From contig CAYWLS010000004.1 of NCBI GenBank assembly GCA_964458605.1, forward strand, positions 95,884-159,883: a DNA stretch of 64,000 bases. Direction: 5' to 3'. Under the pieces are notes generated by a model, which saw only the letters and a program-made list of their open reading frames with translations, was not told where the DNA came from and did not search any database. The DNA comes from JBBSNV01 sp964458605. GTDB lineage: Bacteria; Pseudomonadota; Alphaproteobacteria; Reyranellales; JAQSWP01. Both the position numbers and the translations under genes were made by a program. Below are positions 36,376-45,616 of the stretch, in pieces. Positions within the stretch are counted from its first letter, which is position 1, and each line of letters begins with the position of its first letter.

Positions 36376-36404
36376 AGGATATTTTGCCGCAGCACGGGAT
36401 GCAA
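36376..36404 (-). promoter_or_regulatory. Candidate promoter of the DUF1036 gene
   Basis: On the minus strand TTGCAT and TATCCT are separated by exactly 17 nt. Transcription would begin near 36369, about 26 nt before the ATG at 36343. Confidence 0.5.
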
Positions 36405-36489
36405 CGAGATTAGGAGCCCCCGGCGCTTCTTTCGGCGGAGTGTGGCGCGCTTGCCGCCGTCCCCGCCGAGCCCTCCGGGACGGCCGGGC

Positions 36490-37689
36490 TCAGTGGTAGG
36501 GGTCGGCGGCGTCGCGCAGCCCGTCACCCAGGAACTGGAAGGACAGAATGACCAGGATCACCGGCACCACCGGCAGCATCAGCCACGGGTTGACCGCCAC
36601 CACGTTGATGTCGGTCGCCTCGTTCAGCAGCACGCCCCAGGAGGTGATCGGCGGGCGCAGGCCCAGGCCCAGGAAGGACAGGGCGGTTTCGGCCAGGATC
36701 ATCGAGGGGATGGACAGCGTGGCCGAGGCGATCAGGTGCGACATGAAGCTGGGGATGAGGTGTCGGCCGATGATCCGCCTGGGTTTGGCGCCCATCAGAT
36801 AGGCGGCCAGGGCGAAATCCTCCTCGCGCAGCGACAGCAGCTTCGACCGCACCGCCCGGGCCAGGCCGGGCCAGTCGAGCAGCGCCAGGATCAGCGTGAT
36901 GCCGAAATAGATCAGCAGCGGCGACCAGCTGACCGGCAGGGCGGCGGACAGCGCCAGCCACAACGGCAAATGGGGGAAGGAGCGGATGATCTCGATGATG
37001 CGCTGGATGATGTTGTCGATCCAGCCGCCGTAGTAGCCGGCGATGCCGCCGATCACCATGCCCAGGATGAACGACAGGGTGATGCCGATCAGGCCGACCG
37101 TGAGCGAGATGCGCGCCGCGCAGATGATGCGCGAGAGCATGTCGCGGCCCAGCCGGTCGGTGCCGAACAGGAACAACGTGCCGCCCTCGGCCGGGCAGAC
37201 GAAGTGGAAGTCCATCTCCACCAGGCCCCAGAAATAGTAGCTCTCGCCGCGGCAGAAGAAGCGCAGCTTCTCCACCTTGGAGGTGTCGGGACGATAGACG
37301 CGCTGCAGGGTGTCCGGGTCGCGCTCCTGGATCATGCCGTAGACGAACGGGCCGACCAGGCTGCCTTCGTGGAACAGGTGGATGGCCTGGGGCGGCGCGA
37401 AGATCGAGCCGATATGGCGGCTCTGCTGGTTGTAGGGCGCCAGCATCTCGCTCACCAGGGTCGAGGCGTACATGACCAGCAGGAAGATGCCGCAGGCCAC
37501 CGCCAGCTTGTGGCGCTTCAGCTTCCACCACATCAGCTTCCACTGGCCCGCCATGTAGTAGCGTTCCTGGTCGGCCGTCATGTGGTCGGCGACGTAGGGG
37601 TCCCACGGCTCGCGCGCCACGAAATGGGGCAGGTCGTCCGGCGGATCGTTCGGTGCGCCGGAACCGGCGCGCAGCTTGGCGTCGCTCAT
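36490..37689 (-). CDS. ABC importer permease, DppC/OppC type
   Basis: A 399-residue inner-membrane permease of the peptide/oligosaccharide/nickel family. A long N-terminal cytosolic part and first span (AVACGIFLLVMYASTLVSEM) precede a periplasmic segment of more than 100 residues. The core includes FLFGTDRLGRDMLSRIICAA and the ATPase-coupling EAA loop AAYLMGAKPRRIIGRHLIPS. It ends GDGLRDAADPYH, typical of DppC. The start is one nt after the stop of the DppB-like gene. Last gene of the eleven-gene run. Substrate unknown; the extended periplasmic region is like YejE-type permeases. Confidence 0.9.
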   Translation of the reverse strand: MSDAKLRAGSGAPNDPPDDLPHFVAREPWDPYVADHMTADQERYYMAGQWKLMWWKLKRHKLAVACGIFLLVMYASTLVSEMLAPYNQQSRHIGSIFAPPQAIHLFHEGSLVGPFVYGMIQERDPDTLQRVYRPDTSKVEKLRFFCRGESYYFWGLVEMDFHFVCPAEGGTLFLFGTDRLGRDMLSRIICAARISLTVGLIGITLSFILGMVIGGIAGYYGGWIDNIIQRIIEIIRSFPHLPLWLALSAALPVSWSPLLIYFGITLILALLDWPGLARAVRSKLLSLREEDFALAAYLMGAKPRRIIGRHLIPSFMSHLIASATLSIPSMILAETALSFLGLGLRPPITSWGVLLNEATDINVVAVNPWLMLPVVPVILVILSFQFLGDGLRDAADPYH

Positions 37690-37690
37690 G

Positions 37691-38692
37691 TCACTTCTCC
37701 GCCTTGGCGCCGAGCCGGATGCGCGGGTCGAGCGCCGCCAGCAGCAGGTCGGAGATCAGGGTGCCGACCACCGTCAGGGTAGCGACGAACAGCAGGAAGG
37801 TGCCGGCCAGGTAGGTGTCCTGGTTCTTCAGCGCGCTCAGCAGCATCGGCCCGGTGGTCGGCAGCGACAGCACCACCGAGACGATCACCGAACCGGAGAT
37901 CACCTCGGGCAGCACGTGGCCGATATCGGCGATGAACGGGTTGAGCGCATGGCGCAGCGGATATTTCATCAGCAGCTTCATCGGCGGCAGGCCCTTGGCG
38001 CGGCCGGTCACGACGTACTGCTTCTGCAATTCGTCGAGCAGGTTGGCGCGCAAACGGCGGATCATGCCGGCGGTGCCGGCGGTGCCGATCACGATCACCG
38101 GGATGATCAGATGCGACAGGATCGACTGCACCTTGTCCCAGCTCCACGGCTGGTCGATGAAGCGCGGGTCCATCAGGCCGCCGACCGAGATGCCGAACCA
38201 CACCTTGGCCAAATAGAGCAGCACCAGCGCCAGCAGGAAGTTGGGCGTGGCCAGGCCGATGAAGCCGATGAACGAGGCCAGGTAGTCGCCCGGCTTGTAC
38301 TGGTGGGTGGCGGCATAGACGCCGATCACGAACGACACCACCCAGATGAAGATGATGGTGCAGCTTTCCAGCAGCATGGTCAGCGCGATGCGCTCGCCGA
38401 TCACGTCGGTGACCGGCAGCTGGTACTCGAAGGAGAAGCCGAAATCGCCGTGCAGCACGATGCCGCCGATCCAGTTCACGTAGCGCACCACCAGCGGCAG
38501 GTCGAGGCCGTACTGGTGGCGCAGCTCGGCCACTTTCTTCATGGCGTTGGGGCCGCCCTGCGCGATCAGCTCGTCGATCTGGGTCGACAGGAAGTCGCCG
38601 GGCGGCAGATGGATGATGAAGAACACCAGCGCGCTGATCGCCAACAGGGTCGGGATCATGATGAAGATGCGCTTGATGACGTAGATCAGCAT
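37691..38692 (-). CDS. ABC importer permease, DppB/OppB type
   Basis: A 333-residue permease. The N-terminus MLIYVIKRIFIMIPTLLAIS and the following LVFFIIHLPPGDF are typical of DppB/OppB. The coupling loop is VTGRAKGLPPMKLLMKYPLR, and the end is LLLAALDPRIRLG. It lies 10 nt after the substrate-binding protein gene and 1 nt before the second permease, so the three are co-translated. It pairs with the DppC-like protein in the inner membrane. Confidence 0.92.
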   Translation of the reverse strand: MLIYVIKRIFIMIPTLLAISALVFFIIHLPPGDFLSTQIDELIAQGGPNAMKKVAELRHQYGLDLPLVVRYVNWIGGIVLHGDFGFSFEYQLPVTDVIGERIALTMLLESCTIIFIWVVSFVIGVYAATHQYKPGDYLASFIGFIGLATPNFLLALVLLYLAKVWFGISVGGLMDPRFIDQPWSWDKVQSILSHLIIPVIVIGTAGTAGMIRRLRANLLDELQKQYVVTGRAKGLPPMKLLMKYPLRHALNPFIADIGHVLPEVISGSVIVSVVLSLPTTGPMLLSALKNQDTYLAGTFLLFVATLTVVGTLISDLLLAALDPRIRLGAKAEK

Positions 38693-38702
38693 GACGCCTG
38701 CT

Positions 38703-40631
38703 TCACCGCTGTTGCTGCGCCGCCAGCCAGAACGTGTCCGGCCGGTAGATGCCGAAAAACGCGCCCGGATCCCAATTATAGACCCCTTTCTTGGGCACGT
38801 TCTTCAGCCGCCTGTTGACCACCACCGGCTGCAGCACGCCCTGCACGGTGCCGATGCTGGTCACTTCGTCGACGTTGATCTGCAGCATTTCCTGCCAGAT
38901 CCGCGCCTGCTCGCCGCGATCGGCGCTTTCTTCCCACTGCTTGAGCAGCGCCATCAGGCGCTTGGCCCAGTCCATGTCGACCGGCTCGCCGGCCTGGCCG
39001 CCGGTCTCGAAATACTGGCCCCAGCGCGGCCACTGCAGATGCACCTGGCTGGTCGGGGCGAGGTCGGCCGGGTTCGATTCCGGCTGCGGGATGCCGTTCT
39101 CCAGCCCCGACCAAACCGACATCACGGTCTCGCCGGAGAACACGCGGTTGCGCAGGATGTCGCGGGTCTGCGGCTTGGAATAGAGCTTGATGCCGATCTT
39201 CTGCCAGGAATCGGCGATCAGCTGCAGCACGTCGGTCTCCTCGGTGCTCTCGCCGGCGGTCTCGACGATGATCACCGCCGGGCGCCCGTCGGGCAGCAGG
39301 CGGATGCCGCGATCGTCGCGCTTGGTCAGCCCCATCTCGTCGAGCAGCGCGTTGGCGGCCTTCAGGTCGAAGGTCGCCCATTTGCTCTGGTACTCGGGCT
39401 TGAACAGCGGGCTCGACGCCAGCACCGTATTGTTGGCCGGGATCGCCAGGCCCAGGAACAGCACCTCGTTGATCTCGACCCGGTCCACCGCCATCGACAG
39501 CGCGCGCCGGAAGCGCACGTCGCGCAGCACCTTGCGCCACACCGGATCCTCGACGTTGAGGTTGGGGAACAGCGCGATATGGCTGCCGCGCGCGGTCTGC
39601 CACAGCCGTACGTCGAAGCCGTACTGGCTGGCGCCCTGCTTGAGGAAGGTGAAATTGTCGAAGCGCAGGTAGCGCGCCTGCAGGTCGGCCTCGCCCGAGC
39701 CGGTCTTGAGCGGGATCAGGCTGCCGGAGGCGATGTTGAGGACGACGCGGTCGAGATAGGGCAGTTGCACGCCGTTCTGGTCGACGCGGTGGTAATAGGG
39801 ATTGCGCTCGAACACGAAGCGCTGGGTGGGCGGCCTGGATGTCGGGATCCACGGGTCGAGCCGCGGCAGGTCGACATTCTCGTCGCGATACTGGTCGTCG
39901 AGCCGGTTGTGCATGGCCGCCCAGCTGCGCTGGTGGTACTTGGCCATCTCCTGCTTGAGCTTTTCGGGATCGGCGTATTTGGCGTGGAACTGCTTGAGGT
40001 AGTGCGCCGGGCGGAAGATCCACAGCGGCGAGGCGCCGGCCAGCGCCGGCAGGAAGCTGGCATTGGGCTTGTCCCAGGTGTAGCGCACGGTGGTGTCGTC
40101 CAGCACCTCGAACTTGGGCGGCTGGCCGTCGACCAGCATTTCCTGCGGCGGGCCGGTGAAGTTGAGATCCTTGTTGTTGGCCACGTCCTCCCACCAGTAG
40201 CGGAAGTCCTCGGCGGTGAAGGGCTGGCCGTCCGACCACTTCTGCCCCTTGCGCAGGTGGAAGGTGAAGATGCGGCCGTCCTTGACGTCGAAGCTTTCCA
40301 GCACGTCGGCCTTGAGCTGGAACCTGTCGTCGTAGGCCACCAGGCGAGCGTAGCCGTAGACCACCATCATGCGCACGTCGCGCGGCGTGGCCATCAGCAT
40401 GTTGATGTCGCCGCCGGAACGGCCCGGCCCGTCGTCGCCGGCGAAGCGATCGACCACCAGCGGCTGCTCGGGCAGGCGCCGGGCCACCGGCGGCAGCTTG
40501 CCGGCCTTCACCTGGTCGGCGAAATACGGCGTTTCCTTCAGATCGAGCGCCGCGGCGCGGCCCGGCGCCAGCGCCAGCAGCGCCGGCAGCGCCAGCGCCA
40601 GAACCAGCGCCGCGAGATGGCGCAGCCTCAT
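38703..40631 (-). CDS. ABC importer periplasmic substrate-binding protein (family 5)
   Basis: A 642-residue SBP_bac_5 protein with a signal peptide (residues 1-~28, ending GRAAALD). Recognisable parts are FHLRKGQKWSDGQPFTAEDF, PYHYHRVDQNGVQLPYLDRV-like peptide-binding strands, DVRFRRALSMAVDRVEIN and the C-terminal DPGAFFGIYRPDTFWL. At 642 residues it is longer than DppA and close to the larger family members that bind peptides or oligosaccharides. The ATG overlaps the stop of the dual ATPase gene by 4 nt. In the periplasm it would deliver ligand to the two permeases downstream. Confidence 0.9.
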   Translation of the reverse strand: MRLRHLAALVLALALPALLALAPGRAAALDLKETPYFADQVKAGKLPPVARRLPEQPLVVDRFAGDDGPGRSGGDINMLMATPRDVRMMVVYGYARLVAYDDRFQLKADVLESFDVKDGRIFTFHLRKGQKWSDGQPFTAEDFRYWWEDVANNKDLNFTGPPQEMLVDGQPPKFEVLDDTTVRYTWDKPNASFLPALAGASPLWIFRPAHYLKQFHAKYADPEKLKQEMAKYHQRSWAAMHNRLDDQYRDENVDLPRLDPWIPTSRPPTQRFVFERNPYYHRVDQNGVQLPYLDRVVLNIASGSLIPLKTGSGEADLQARYLRFDNFTFLKQGASQYGFDVRLWQTARGSHIALFPNLNVEDPVWRKVLRDVRFRRALSMAVDRVEINEVLFLGLAIPANNTVLASSPLFKPEYQSKWATFDLKAANALLDEMGLTKRDDRGIRLLPDGRPAVIIVETAGESTEETDVLQLIADSWQKIGIKLYSKPQTRDILRNRVFSGETVMSVWSGLENGIPQPESNPADLAPTSQVHLQWPRWGQYFETGGQAGEPVDMDWAKRLMALLKQWEESADRGEQARIWQEMLQINVDEVTSIGTVQGVLQPVVVNRRLKNVPKKGVYNWDPGAFFGIYRPDTFWLAAQQQR

Positions 40632-42541
40632 CGCCGGCCTCCCGCCGCGCTCAGCCGCTCGGGCGTGGCCTCGGCCGCGGCGCGCACGAAATGGCCGCCG
40701 CCGACATCGATCCAGTCGAGCTGGGCGTCGTCGGTGGCGGTGAAGGGCGCGGGCCATTCGGCCGGGTTGGACGCCTTGCCCTCCATCAGCGCGCTGAGGT
40801 CCAGGCGTCGCGACGGGTCGGGCTCGGGCACCGCCGACAGCAACGCCTTGGTGTAGGGATGGATCGGGTTCTTGAACAGCAGCTCGCGCGGCGCCAGTTC
40901 GACCAGCCGGCCGGCGCACATCACGGCGATGCGGTCGGCGATGTAGTCGACCACGGCGAGGTTGTGCGAGATGAACAGGTAGGTCAGCCCCAGCTTGGCC
41001 TGCAGATCCTTCAGCAGATTGAGGATCTGGGCCTGGATCGACACGTCCAGCGCCGACACCGGCTCGTCGCAGATCACCATATCCGGCTTCAGCGCCAGCG
41101 CCCGCGCGATGCCGATGCGCTGGCGCTGGCCGCCGGAGAAGGAATGCGGATAGCGGTTGAGGTGGCGCGGATCCAGTCCCACCAGCTGCATCAGCTCGCG
41201 CACCATCTCGCGCCGGTGCGCATCGTCGCCGATATTGTGGATCACCAGCGGCTCGCTGATGATGTCGAACACCGTCATGCGCGGATTGAGCGAGCCGAAC
41301 GGGTCCTGGAAGATGAACTGCAGGCGCTTGCGGAACCTGGTCAGCTCGTCCTTCTGCAGGCCGAGCACGTCGACCACGTGGCCGCGATCGTTGAACTCGA
41401 TCTTGCCGGCGTCCGGCGTGATGGCGCGCATCAGGATCTTCGACAGCGTGGTCTTGCCGCAGCCCGATTCGCCCACCAGGCCCAGGCATTCGCCGCGCTC
41501 GATGGCGAAGCTGACGTCGCGCACGGCGCGCACCTCGCGCCGCTTGCCGCCGCCGAACAGCTGCTGGCCGAGATTCTCGGCCTTGCGGATGTGGTAGGTC
41601 TTCTGCACGCCCTCGATCGACAGCAGCGGGCCGGGCGCGGCGTCCTTGGGCCAGGGCTCCTTCTGCGACAGCAGGTGGCCGGTCGAGCTTCTGATCTCGC
41701 GGATCGGCACCAGCCGCTCGCCCGGCTTCATGTCGAAACGGGGCACCGCGCGCAGCAGGGCGCGCAGATAGGGATGCTCGGGCTGGCGGAAGATGTCGGC
41801 CAGGGTGCCGCTCTCGACCACCTTGCCGCGATACATCACCACCACCTCCTCGGCGACATTGGCCACCACCCCCAGATCGTGGGTGATGATCAGCACCGCC
41901 ATGCCCAGTTCCTTCTGCAGGTCCTGGATCAGCTTGAGGATCTGCGCCTGGATGGTGACGTCCAGCGCGGTGGTCGGTTCGTCGGCGATCAGCAGCGCCG
42001 GGCGGCATACCAGCGCCATGGCGATCATGGCGCGCTGGCGCAGCCCGCCCGACAGCTCGAACGGATAGGTGCGCAGCGCCCGCTTGGGATCGGGAAACCC
42101 GACCATGCGCAGCATGTCGGCCACCAGCTCGTCGGCCTCCTGCTGGCCGACCGGGCGATGCAGGCGCAGCGCCTCGCCGATCTGGTCGCCGATCGTGTGC
42201 AGCGGCGACAGCGAGGTCATCGGCTCCTGGAAGATGATCGAGATGCGGCCGCCGCGGATGGCGCGCATGGCGCTGCTGTCGCGGTCGAGCGCGGCGATGT
42301 CGGTCACCAGATGGGTCTGCGGATCGGTGAACAGGATCTTGCCGGCGACGATCTTGGCGGCGCGCGGCAGGATGCCCATGATGGCCTGGCTGCACACCGA
42401 TTTGCCGGAGCCCGATTCGCCCACCAGCGCCACGGTGGCGCCCGGCTTGATGCGGAACGACACGCCGTCGACGGCGTGGATGGCGCCTTCGTGGACGCGG
42501 AAGTCGATCTTGAGGTCGCGGACCTGCAGCAACTCGCTCAC
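40628..42541 (-). CDS. ABC importer ATPase with two nucleotide-binding domains (DppD-DppF fusion)
   Basis: About 637 residues with two complete peptide-transport-type ATPase domains in tandem. The first has GESGSGKSVCSQAI, LSGGLRQRAMIAMAL and LLIADEPTTALD; the second has GESGCGKTTLSKIL, FSGGQRQRIGIARAL and MVICDEPVSALD. Oligopeptide-type C-terminal extensions follow each (HPYLRALL and HPYTKALLSAVP). All catalytic motifs are intact, in contrast with the ABC protein at 49599. The GTG at 42541 has GAGG upstream; a TTG at 42556 that overlaps the preceding stop is an alternative. It energises the importer encoded downstream. Confidence 0.92.
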   Translation of the reverse strand: MSELLQVRDLKIDFRVHEGAIHAVDGVSFRIKPGATVALVGESGSGKSVCSQAIMGILPRAAKIVAGKILFTDPQTHLVTDIAALDRDSSAMRAIRGGRISIIFQEPMTSLSPLHTIGDQIGEALRLHRPVGQQEADELVADMLRMVGFPDPKRALRTYPFELSGGLRQRAMIAMALVCRPALLIADEPTTALDVTIQAQILKLIQDLQKELGMAVLIITHDLGVVANVAEEVVVMYRGKVVESGTLADIFRQPEHPYLRALLRAVPRFDMKPGERLVPIREIRSSTGHLLSQKEPWPKDAAPGPLLSIEGVQKTYHIRKAENLGQQLFGGGKRREVRAVRDVSFAIERGECLGLVGESGCGKTTLSKILMRAITPDAGKIEFNDRGHVVDVLGLQKDELTRFRKRLQFIFQDPFGSLNPRMTVFDIISEPLVIHNIGDDAHRREMVRELMQLVGLDPRHLNRYPHSFSGGQRQRIGIARALALKPDMVICDEPVSALDVSIQAQILNLLKDLQAKLGLTYLFISHNLAVVDYIADRIAVMCAGRLVELAPRELLFKNPIHPYTKALLSAVPEPDPSRRLDLSALMEGKASNPAEWPAPFTATDDAQLDWIDVGGGHFVRAAAEATPERLSAAGGRR

Positions 42542-42552
42542 GCCGACCTCGC

Positions 42553-43098
42553 TCAACTGCGCTTCGCGGCGGCGGCAGCCGAACCGGCCGCGGGAACGGG
42601 AATGTCCATCGCCGCCAGATTGGCCAGGGTCGCGTCGGACAGCGCGATATCGTTGGCGCTGGCCGCCAGCACGGCGCGGCGCACCAAACGGTCGAATCCC
42701 TCGAGCGTCGAATCGAACCGCAAGCGCCTGCCGCCACCTTGCAGCGTCAGCTGCATCCAGCCCCCCTGGCGATCGCGCCGGGTCGTGTAATAGCCCAGCT
42801 TCATCCCCGTAACTTGCTGCCAGGCGATCCGTCCGCCCAGCGCCCCCTTGACCACGACCTCGTCCGGCTCCAACTCGATCGCGCTGGCGTAGCGCAACGC
42901 GGTGCGCACGCCAAACAACGCGAAAAGAGCGGCCAAACCGCCGAATATCGCGAGTGTGGCAGGAACGGCCTCGACAAACAATAAGGGCCCGCCGGTCAGC
43001 GCGATGCCGATTCCGGCGCGCGCCATGTCGGCGGCCAGCGGCTGGCGCCGATAGCGCAGGCTGTGGCGCAGGCTGGTGCCGGAACCGGCATCGGTCAT
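42553..43098 (-). CDS. Small membrane protein with two predicted spans, unknown function
   Basis: A 181-residue protein. Residues ~24-66 contain two hydrophobic helices (GIGIALTGGPLLFVEAVPAT; LAIFGGLAALFALFGVRTAL). The soluble part that follows, AIELEPDEVVVKGALGGRIA and QQVTGMKLGYYTTRRDRQGG, resembles bacterial PH-like membrane-associated domains. It overlaps both neighbours by 4 nt or sits within a few nt, so it belongs to the glycosyltransferase-to-transporter operon. No enzymatic motif seen. Confidence 0.7.
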   Translation of the reverse strand: MTDAGSGTSLRHSLRYRRQPLAADMARAGIGIALTGGPLLFVEAVPATLAIFGGLAALFALFGVRTALRYASAIELEPDEVVVKGALGGRIAWQQVTGMKLGYYTTRRDRQGGWMQLTLQGGGRRLRFDSTLEGFDRLVRRAVLAASANDIALSDATLANLAAMDIPVPAAGSAAAAAKRS

Positions 43099-43856
43099 GG
43101 CGCGAATACCTCTGAAGCGGACAAGGACCGGGCCGCCTTGTGCGCCGTCAATGCCGCGAGCAGGCGCTCAAGAAATGCCCATGCCTCATTATCATGCACG
43201 GCGTGATGACTCATCAGTCCGGTGGCTTCGTTGGCCACGTCGGGCTGCGTATGCAAACCGGCATAGCGCAGCGCCAGATGCTTGACCAGCGCCGAAATCG
43301 CCGCTGCCGCGCCGACAAAGGCCCGCCGGCGCCAGTCGATCAGGTCGAGGTGGCAGTTCGATTGCATCAGCCCGCGCACCGGCTGGCGGCGGGCGCGCGG
43401 CCCGAATTGCGACAGACCGCGATAGCCCAGCTCCGGCAGCACCGGCACCAGGGCCGGCGCGATGCGGTTCCACGGCGGCACCAGCACGGGCAGGGCGCGG
43501 GCCGCGAACAGGCTTTCCAGCCGCAACCTGCCGGTGGCCAGCTCGCCCAGCACCACCATGGCAGGCCGCTGCGCGCCCAGCTCGATCTTCTTCTCGCCCG
43601 CGCCGGCGTGGTTCTGGTGGGCATAGCCGTGCTGCAGGATCGAAACCGGCGGCCGGGCCGCGACTGTCTGCGCCAGCTTCTCGTCGGTCTCGGCCGGCAC
43701 CACCGCCAGAGCCAGCGGCGCATCCGACAGCAGCAGCAGCCGATTCAGCGCCGCCGAGGGCCGGGCCGCGTCGTCGTCGCGCCACCACCAGGTGGCGGTC
43801 CGGCCGGCCTCGCCCCAACGGTCCAGTTCGCGGTGCAGCGGGTCGAACGGGCTCAT
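43095..43856 (-). CDS. Polysaccharide deacetylase-like protein
   Basis: A 253-residue protein that I read as a divergent member of the NodB/polysaccharide-deacetylase superfamily. Supporting signs: the acidic start ATWWWRDDDAARPS, the histidine motif ILQHGYAHQNHA matching the metal-binding HxxxH of the fold, VLVPPWNRIAPALVPVLPEL and GLSQFG. Family members remove N- or O-acetyl groups from sugars; similar proteins accompany glycosyltransferases. No signal peptide, so it may act in the cytoplasm. It overlaps both neighbouring genes by 4 nt. Confidence 0.7.
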   Translation of the reverse strand: MSPFDPLHRELDRWGEAGRTATWWWRDDDAARPSAALNRLLLLSDAPLALAVVPAETDEKLAQTVAARPPVSILQHGYAHQNHAGAGEKKIELGAQRPAMVVLGELATGRLRLESLFAARALPVLVPPWNRIAPALVPVLPELGYRGLSQFGPRARRQPVRGLMQSNCHLDLIDWRRRAFVGAAAAISALVKHLALRYAGLHTQPDVANEATGLMSHHAVHDNEAWAFLERLLAALTAHKAARSLSASEVFAP

Positions 43857-44992
43857 CGCAGCAGATCGCGCACGATCTGGACCGTCGTGCCGAGCCCGTC
43901 GAGATTGAACAGCCGGGCCGCCTCGATCGGCGGCGCGGCCCAGGCCCGCGCCACCGCTTCGGCCAGGCTGTCGGCGCTCAGCGTCTTTTCGTCGACGATG
44001 TGGATCAGGCCGCGCTCGGCCAGCAGCGCCGCGCGCAGGGTCTGTTCGGTCTCCAGCCCGCCGGCATAGGGCGCCACCACCGCGCGGTGGCCGAACTTGA
44101 TGGTCTCCATCACCGTGTTGTAGCCGCCCTGCGAGATCGACAGCGCGGCATTGGCCAGCAAGGTGGTGAAGTCCGGTCGCGCCCGCTCGACGATCGTGGC
44201 CGCGTCGGCCATGCCCTGCAGGCGCGCGAAGCGGTCTTGCGGCAGGTTGTGGCCGACCAGCAGCCGCCAGCGCCGCCCGGCCAGCGCGGTGTGGCGCTTG
44301 GCGCCCAGTGCGGCCTCCAGCAGCGGCTCGCTGACCGCGCCGCCGCCGGCCGAAACCAGCACCTCGCCATGACCCGGCGCGCCCGGGCTGCGATCGGGCA
44401 CGCCGCCCTCGACCACGTAGCCGGTATAGCGCAGCCGGTCGGCGAAGCGGCGCGCCGGCGCAAAGGTGCGGTCGAAGGCGATCAGGCGCGGATCGGAGTG
44501 CACCAGCACCGCGTCGTAGTAGGTCTCGATCAGCCCGACCATCTCCTCGATGCGCTCGGGCTTGGGCGCGGCGACCAGGATGTCGCGCACCGAAGAGGCG
44601 ATCTTGGCGCCGGCCGCCCTGGCGGCATCGAGCAGCGGCAGCAATTCGAAGCGCAGCTGGCGACGGCCGAACGGGAACATCTCGGTCAGCACCATGTCGG
44701 GCCGGTAGTCCGCGAACAGCTTGAGCAGCCGATCGCGTCGCCGCGCCTTGAAGGCGTCGTCGATCACATTGCCCTGGGCATCGACCAGCACCTTGAAGAA
44801 CTTGTCGACCGCGCGCACCGGATCGAGCTGCTCGAATTTCAGCCCGCCAAGCTCCAGGTTGGGCACGTGCTCGCCGCCGGACACCAGCACCACGTCGAGA
44901 CCGCCAGCCGCCAGGCCGCGCGCCAGGGTGACGGCGCGGCGCAGATGGCCGATGCCCAGCAGGTGCTGGCAATAGAACAGGACGCGCTTCAT
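43853..44992 (-). CDS. MurG-like glycosyltransferase (COG4671-like), first
   Basis: A 379-residue GT-B-fold protein. The N-terminus VLFYCQHLLGIGHLRRAVTL has the glycine-rich GxGHLRR motif of MurG-like enzymes, and the C-terminal donor domain contains LVSAGGGAVSEPLL and ISQGGYNTVMETIKFGHRAV, similar to the UDP-sugar site. It is paralogous to the product of 48020-49276. Homologs I recall are annotated only as predicted glycosyltransferases. It overlaps the histidine phosphatase gene (ATGA) upstream and the deacetylase-like gene downstream. Confidence 0.82.
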   Translation of the reverse strand: MKRVLFYCQHLLGIGHLRRAVTLARGLAAGGLDVVLVSGGEHVPNLELGGLKFEQLDPVRAVDKFFKVLVDAQGNVIDDAFKARRRDRLLKLFADYRPDMVLTEMFPFGRRQLRFELLPLLDAARAAGAKIASSVRDILVAAPKPERIEEMVGLIETYYDAVLVHSDPRLIAFDRTFAPARRFADRLRYTGYVVEGGVPDRSPGAPGHGEVLVSAGGGAVSEPLLEAALGAKRHTALAGRRWRLLVGHNLPQDRFARLQGMADAATIVERARPDFTTLLANAALSISQGGYNTVMETIKFGHRAVVAPYAGGLETEQTLRAALLAERGLIHIVDEKTLSADSLAEAVARAWAAPPIEAARLFNLDGLGTTVQIVRDLLR

Positions 44993-45609
44993 CCGGCCAT
45001 ATTCTCCACCGCGTTCTGGGCGCTGCGCAGATCGATGTTGAGCCGATCGATCGTCGGCGTGCCGTCCGCCGCCAGGCGGAAGCAATGCAGCGCCGACCAT
45101 TCGAGCTTGACCGGCTGGCGGCTCAGCATCGACCAGCCGGTGGCCCAGGCCAGCAGGGCGCGGATGATGCCCTTGTGGCACACGGCGATGGTGTCCTGGC
45201 CCTCGCCCGCCAGCCTCTGGCACAGGATGCGCAGGCGCTCCATCACCATGCGCGGGGATTCGCCGCCCGGCGGCTGCATGTCCAGCCCGCGATCGGCCAT
45301 GGCCTGGAAGTCGGGTCCGCCCTCGGCCAGCAGCTCGGCGATGCTGCGCCCTTCCCATCGGCCGAAACTCATCTCGCGCAGCAGCGGCTCGGGCGCCAGG
45401 TCCGGCGGCGCCCCGATCAGCCGTGCCGTCTCCTGCGCCCGGCCCAGCGGGCTGGCGATCCAGCGCCAGCCCGCGAATTCCTCGGGCACGCGCCAGGTGG
45501 CGACCGCCGCGCGGCCTTCGGCGGAGAGCGGGATGTCGCTCATGCCCTGCAGCTTCTTGTCGCGGTTCCACTCGGTGGGACCGTGACGGATCACGCCCAG
45601 GATGGTCAT
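44989..45609 (-). CDS. Histidine phosphatase family protein
   Basis: A 206-residue phosphoglycerate-mutase-like phosphatase. The catalytic RHG motif is VIRHGPTEWNRDKKLQG with His9; the second half has REMSFGRWEGRSIAEL and IAVCHKGIIRALLAW with the second active-site histidine. It could dephosphorylate a sugar phosphate or related intermediate in the pathway served by the neighbouring glycosyltransferases (inference). The stop overlaps the next gene, and 7 nt separate it from the gene before. Confidence 0.88.
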   Translation of the reverse strand: MTILGVIRHGPTEWNRDKKLQGMSDIPLSAEGRAAVATWRVPEEFAGWRWIASPLGRAQETARLIGAPPDLAPEPLLREMSFGRWEGRSIAELLAEGGPDFQAMADRGLDMQPPGGESPRMVMERLRILCQRLAGEGQDTIAVCHKGIIRALLAWATGWSMLSRQPVKLEWSALHCFRLAADGTPTIDRLNIDLRSAQNAVENMAG

Positions 45610-45616
45610 CGGATGG

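Noticed and set aside
38703..42737. A 1344-codon frame that would fuse the substrate-binding protein to upstream sequence
   Set aside because: The upstream 700 codons are the wrong frame of the dual ATPase gene. The binding protein has its own signal peptide and an ATG overlapping the ATPase stop.
43095..44972. Frame joining the deacetylase-like protein to upstream sequence
   Set aside because: The upstream part is a shadow of the MurG-like glycosyltransferase gene; a 4-nt stop/start overlap marks the true boundary.
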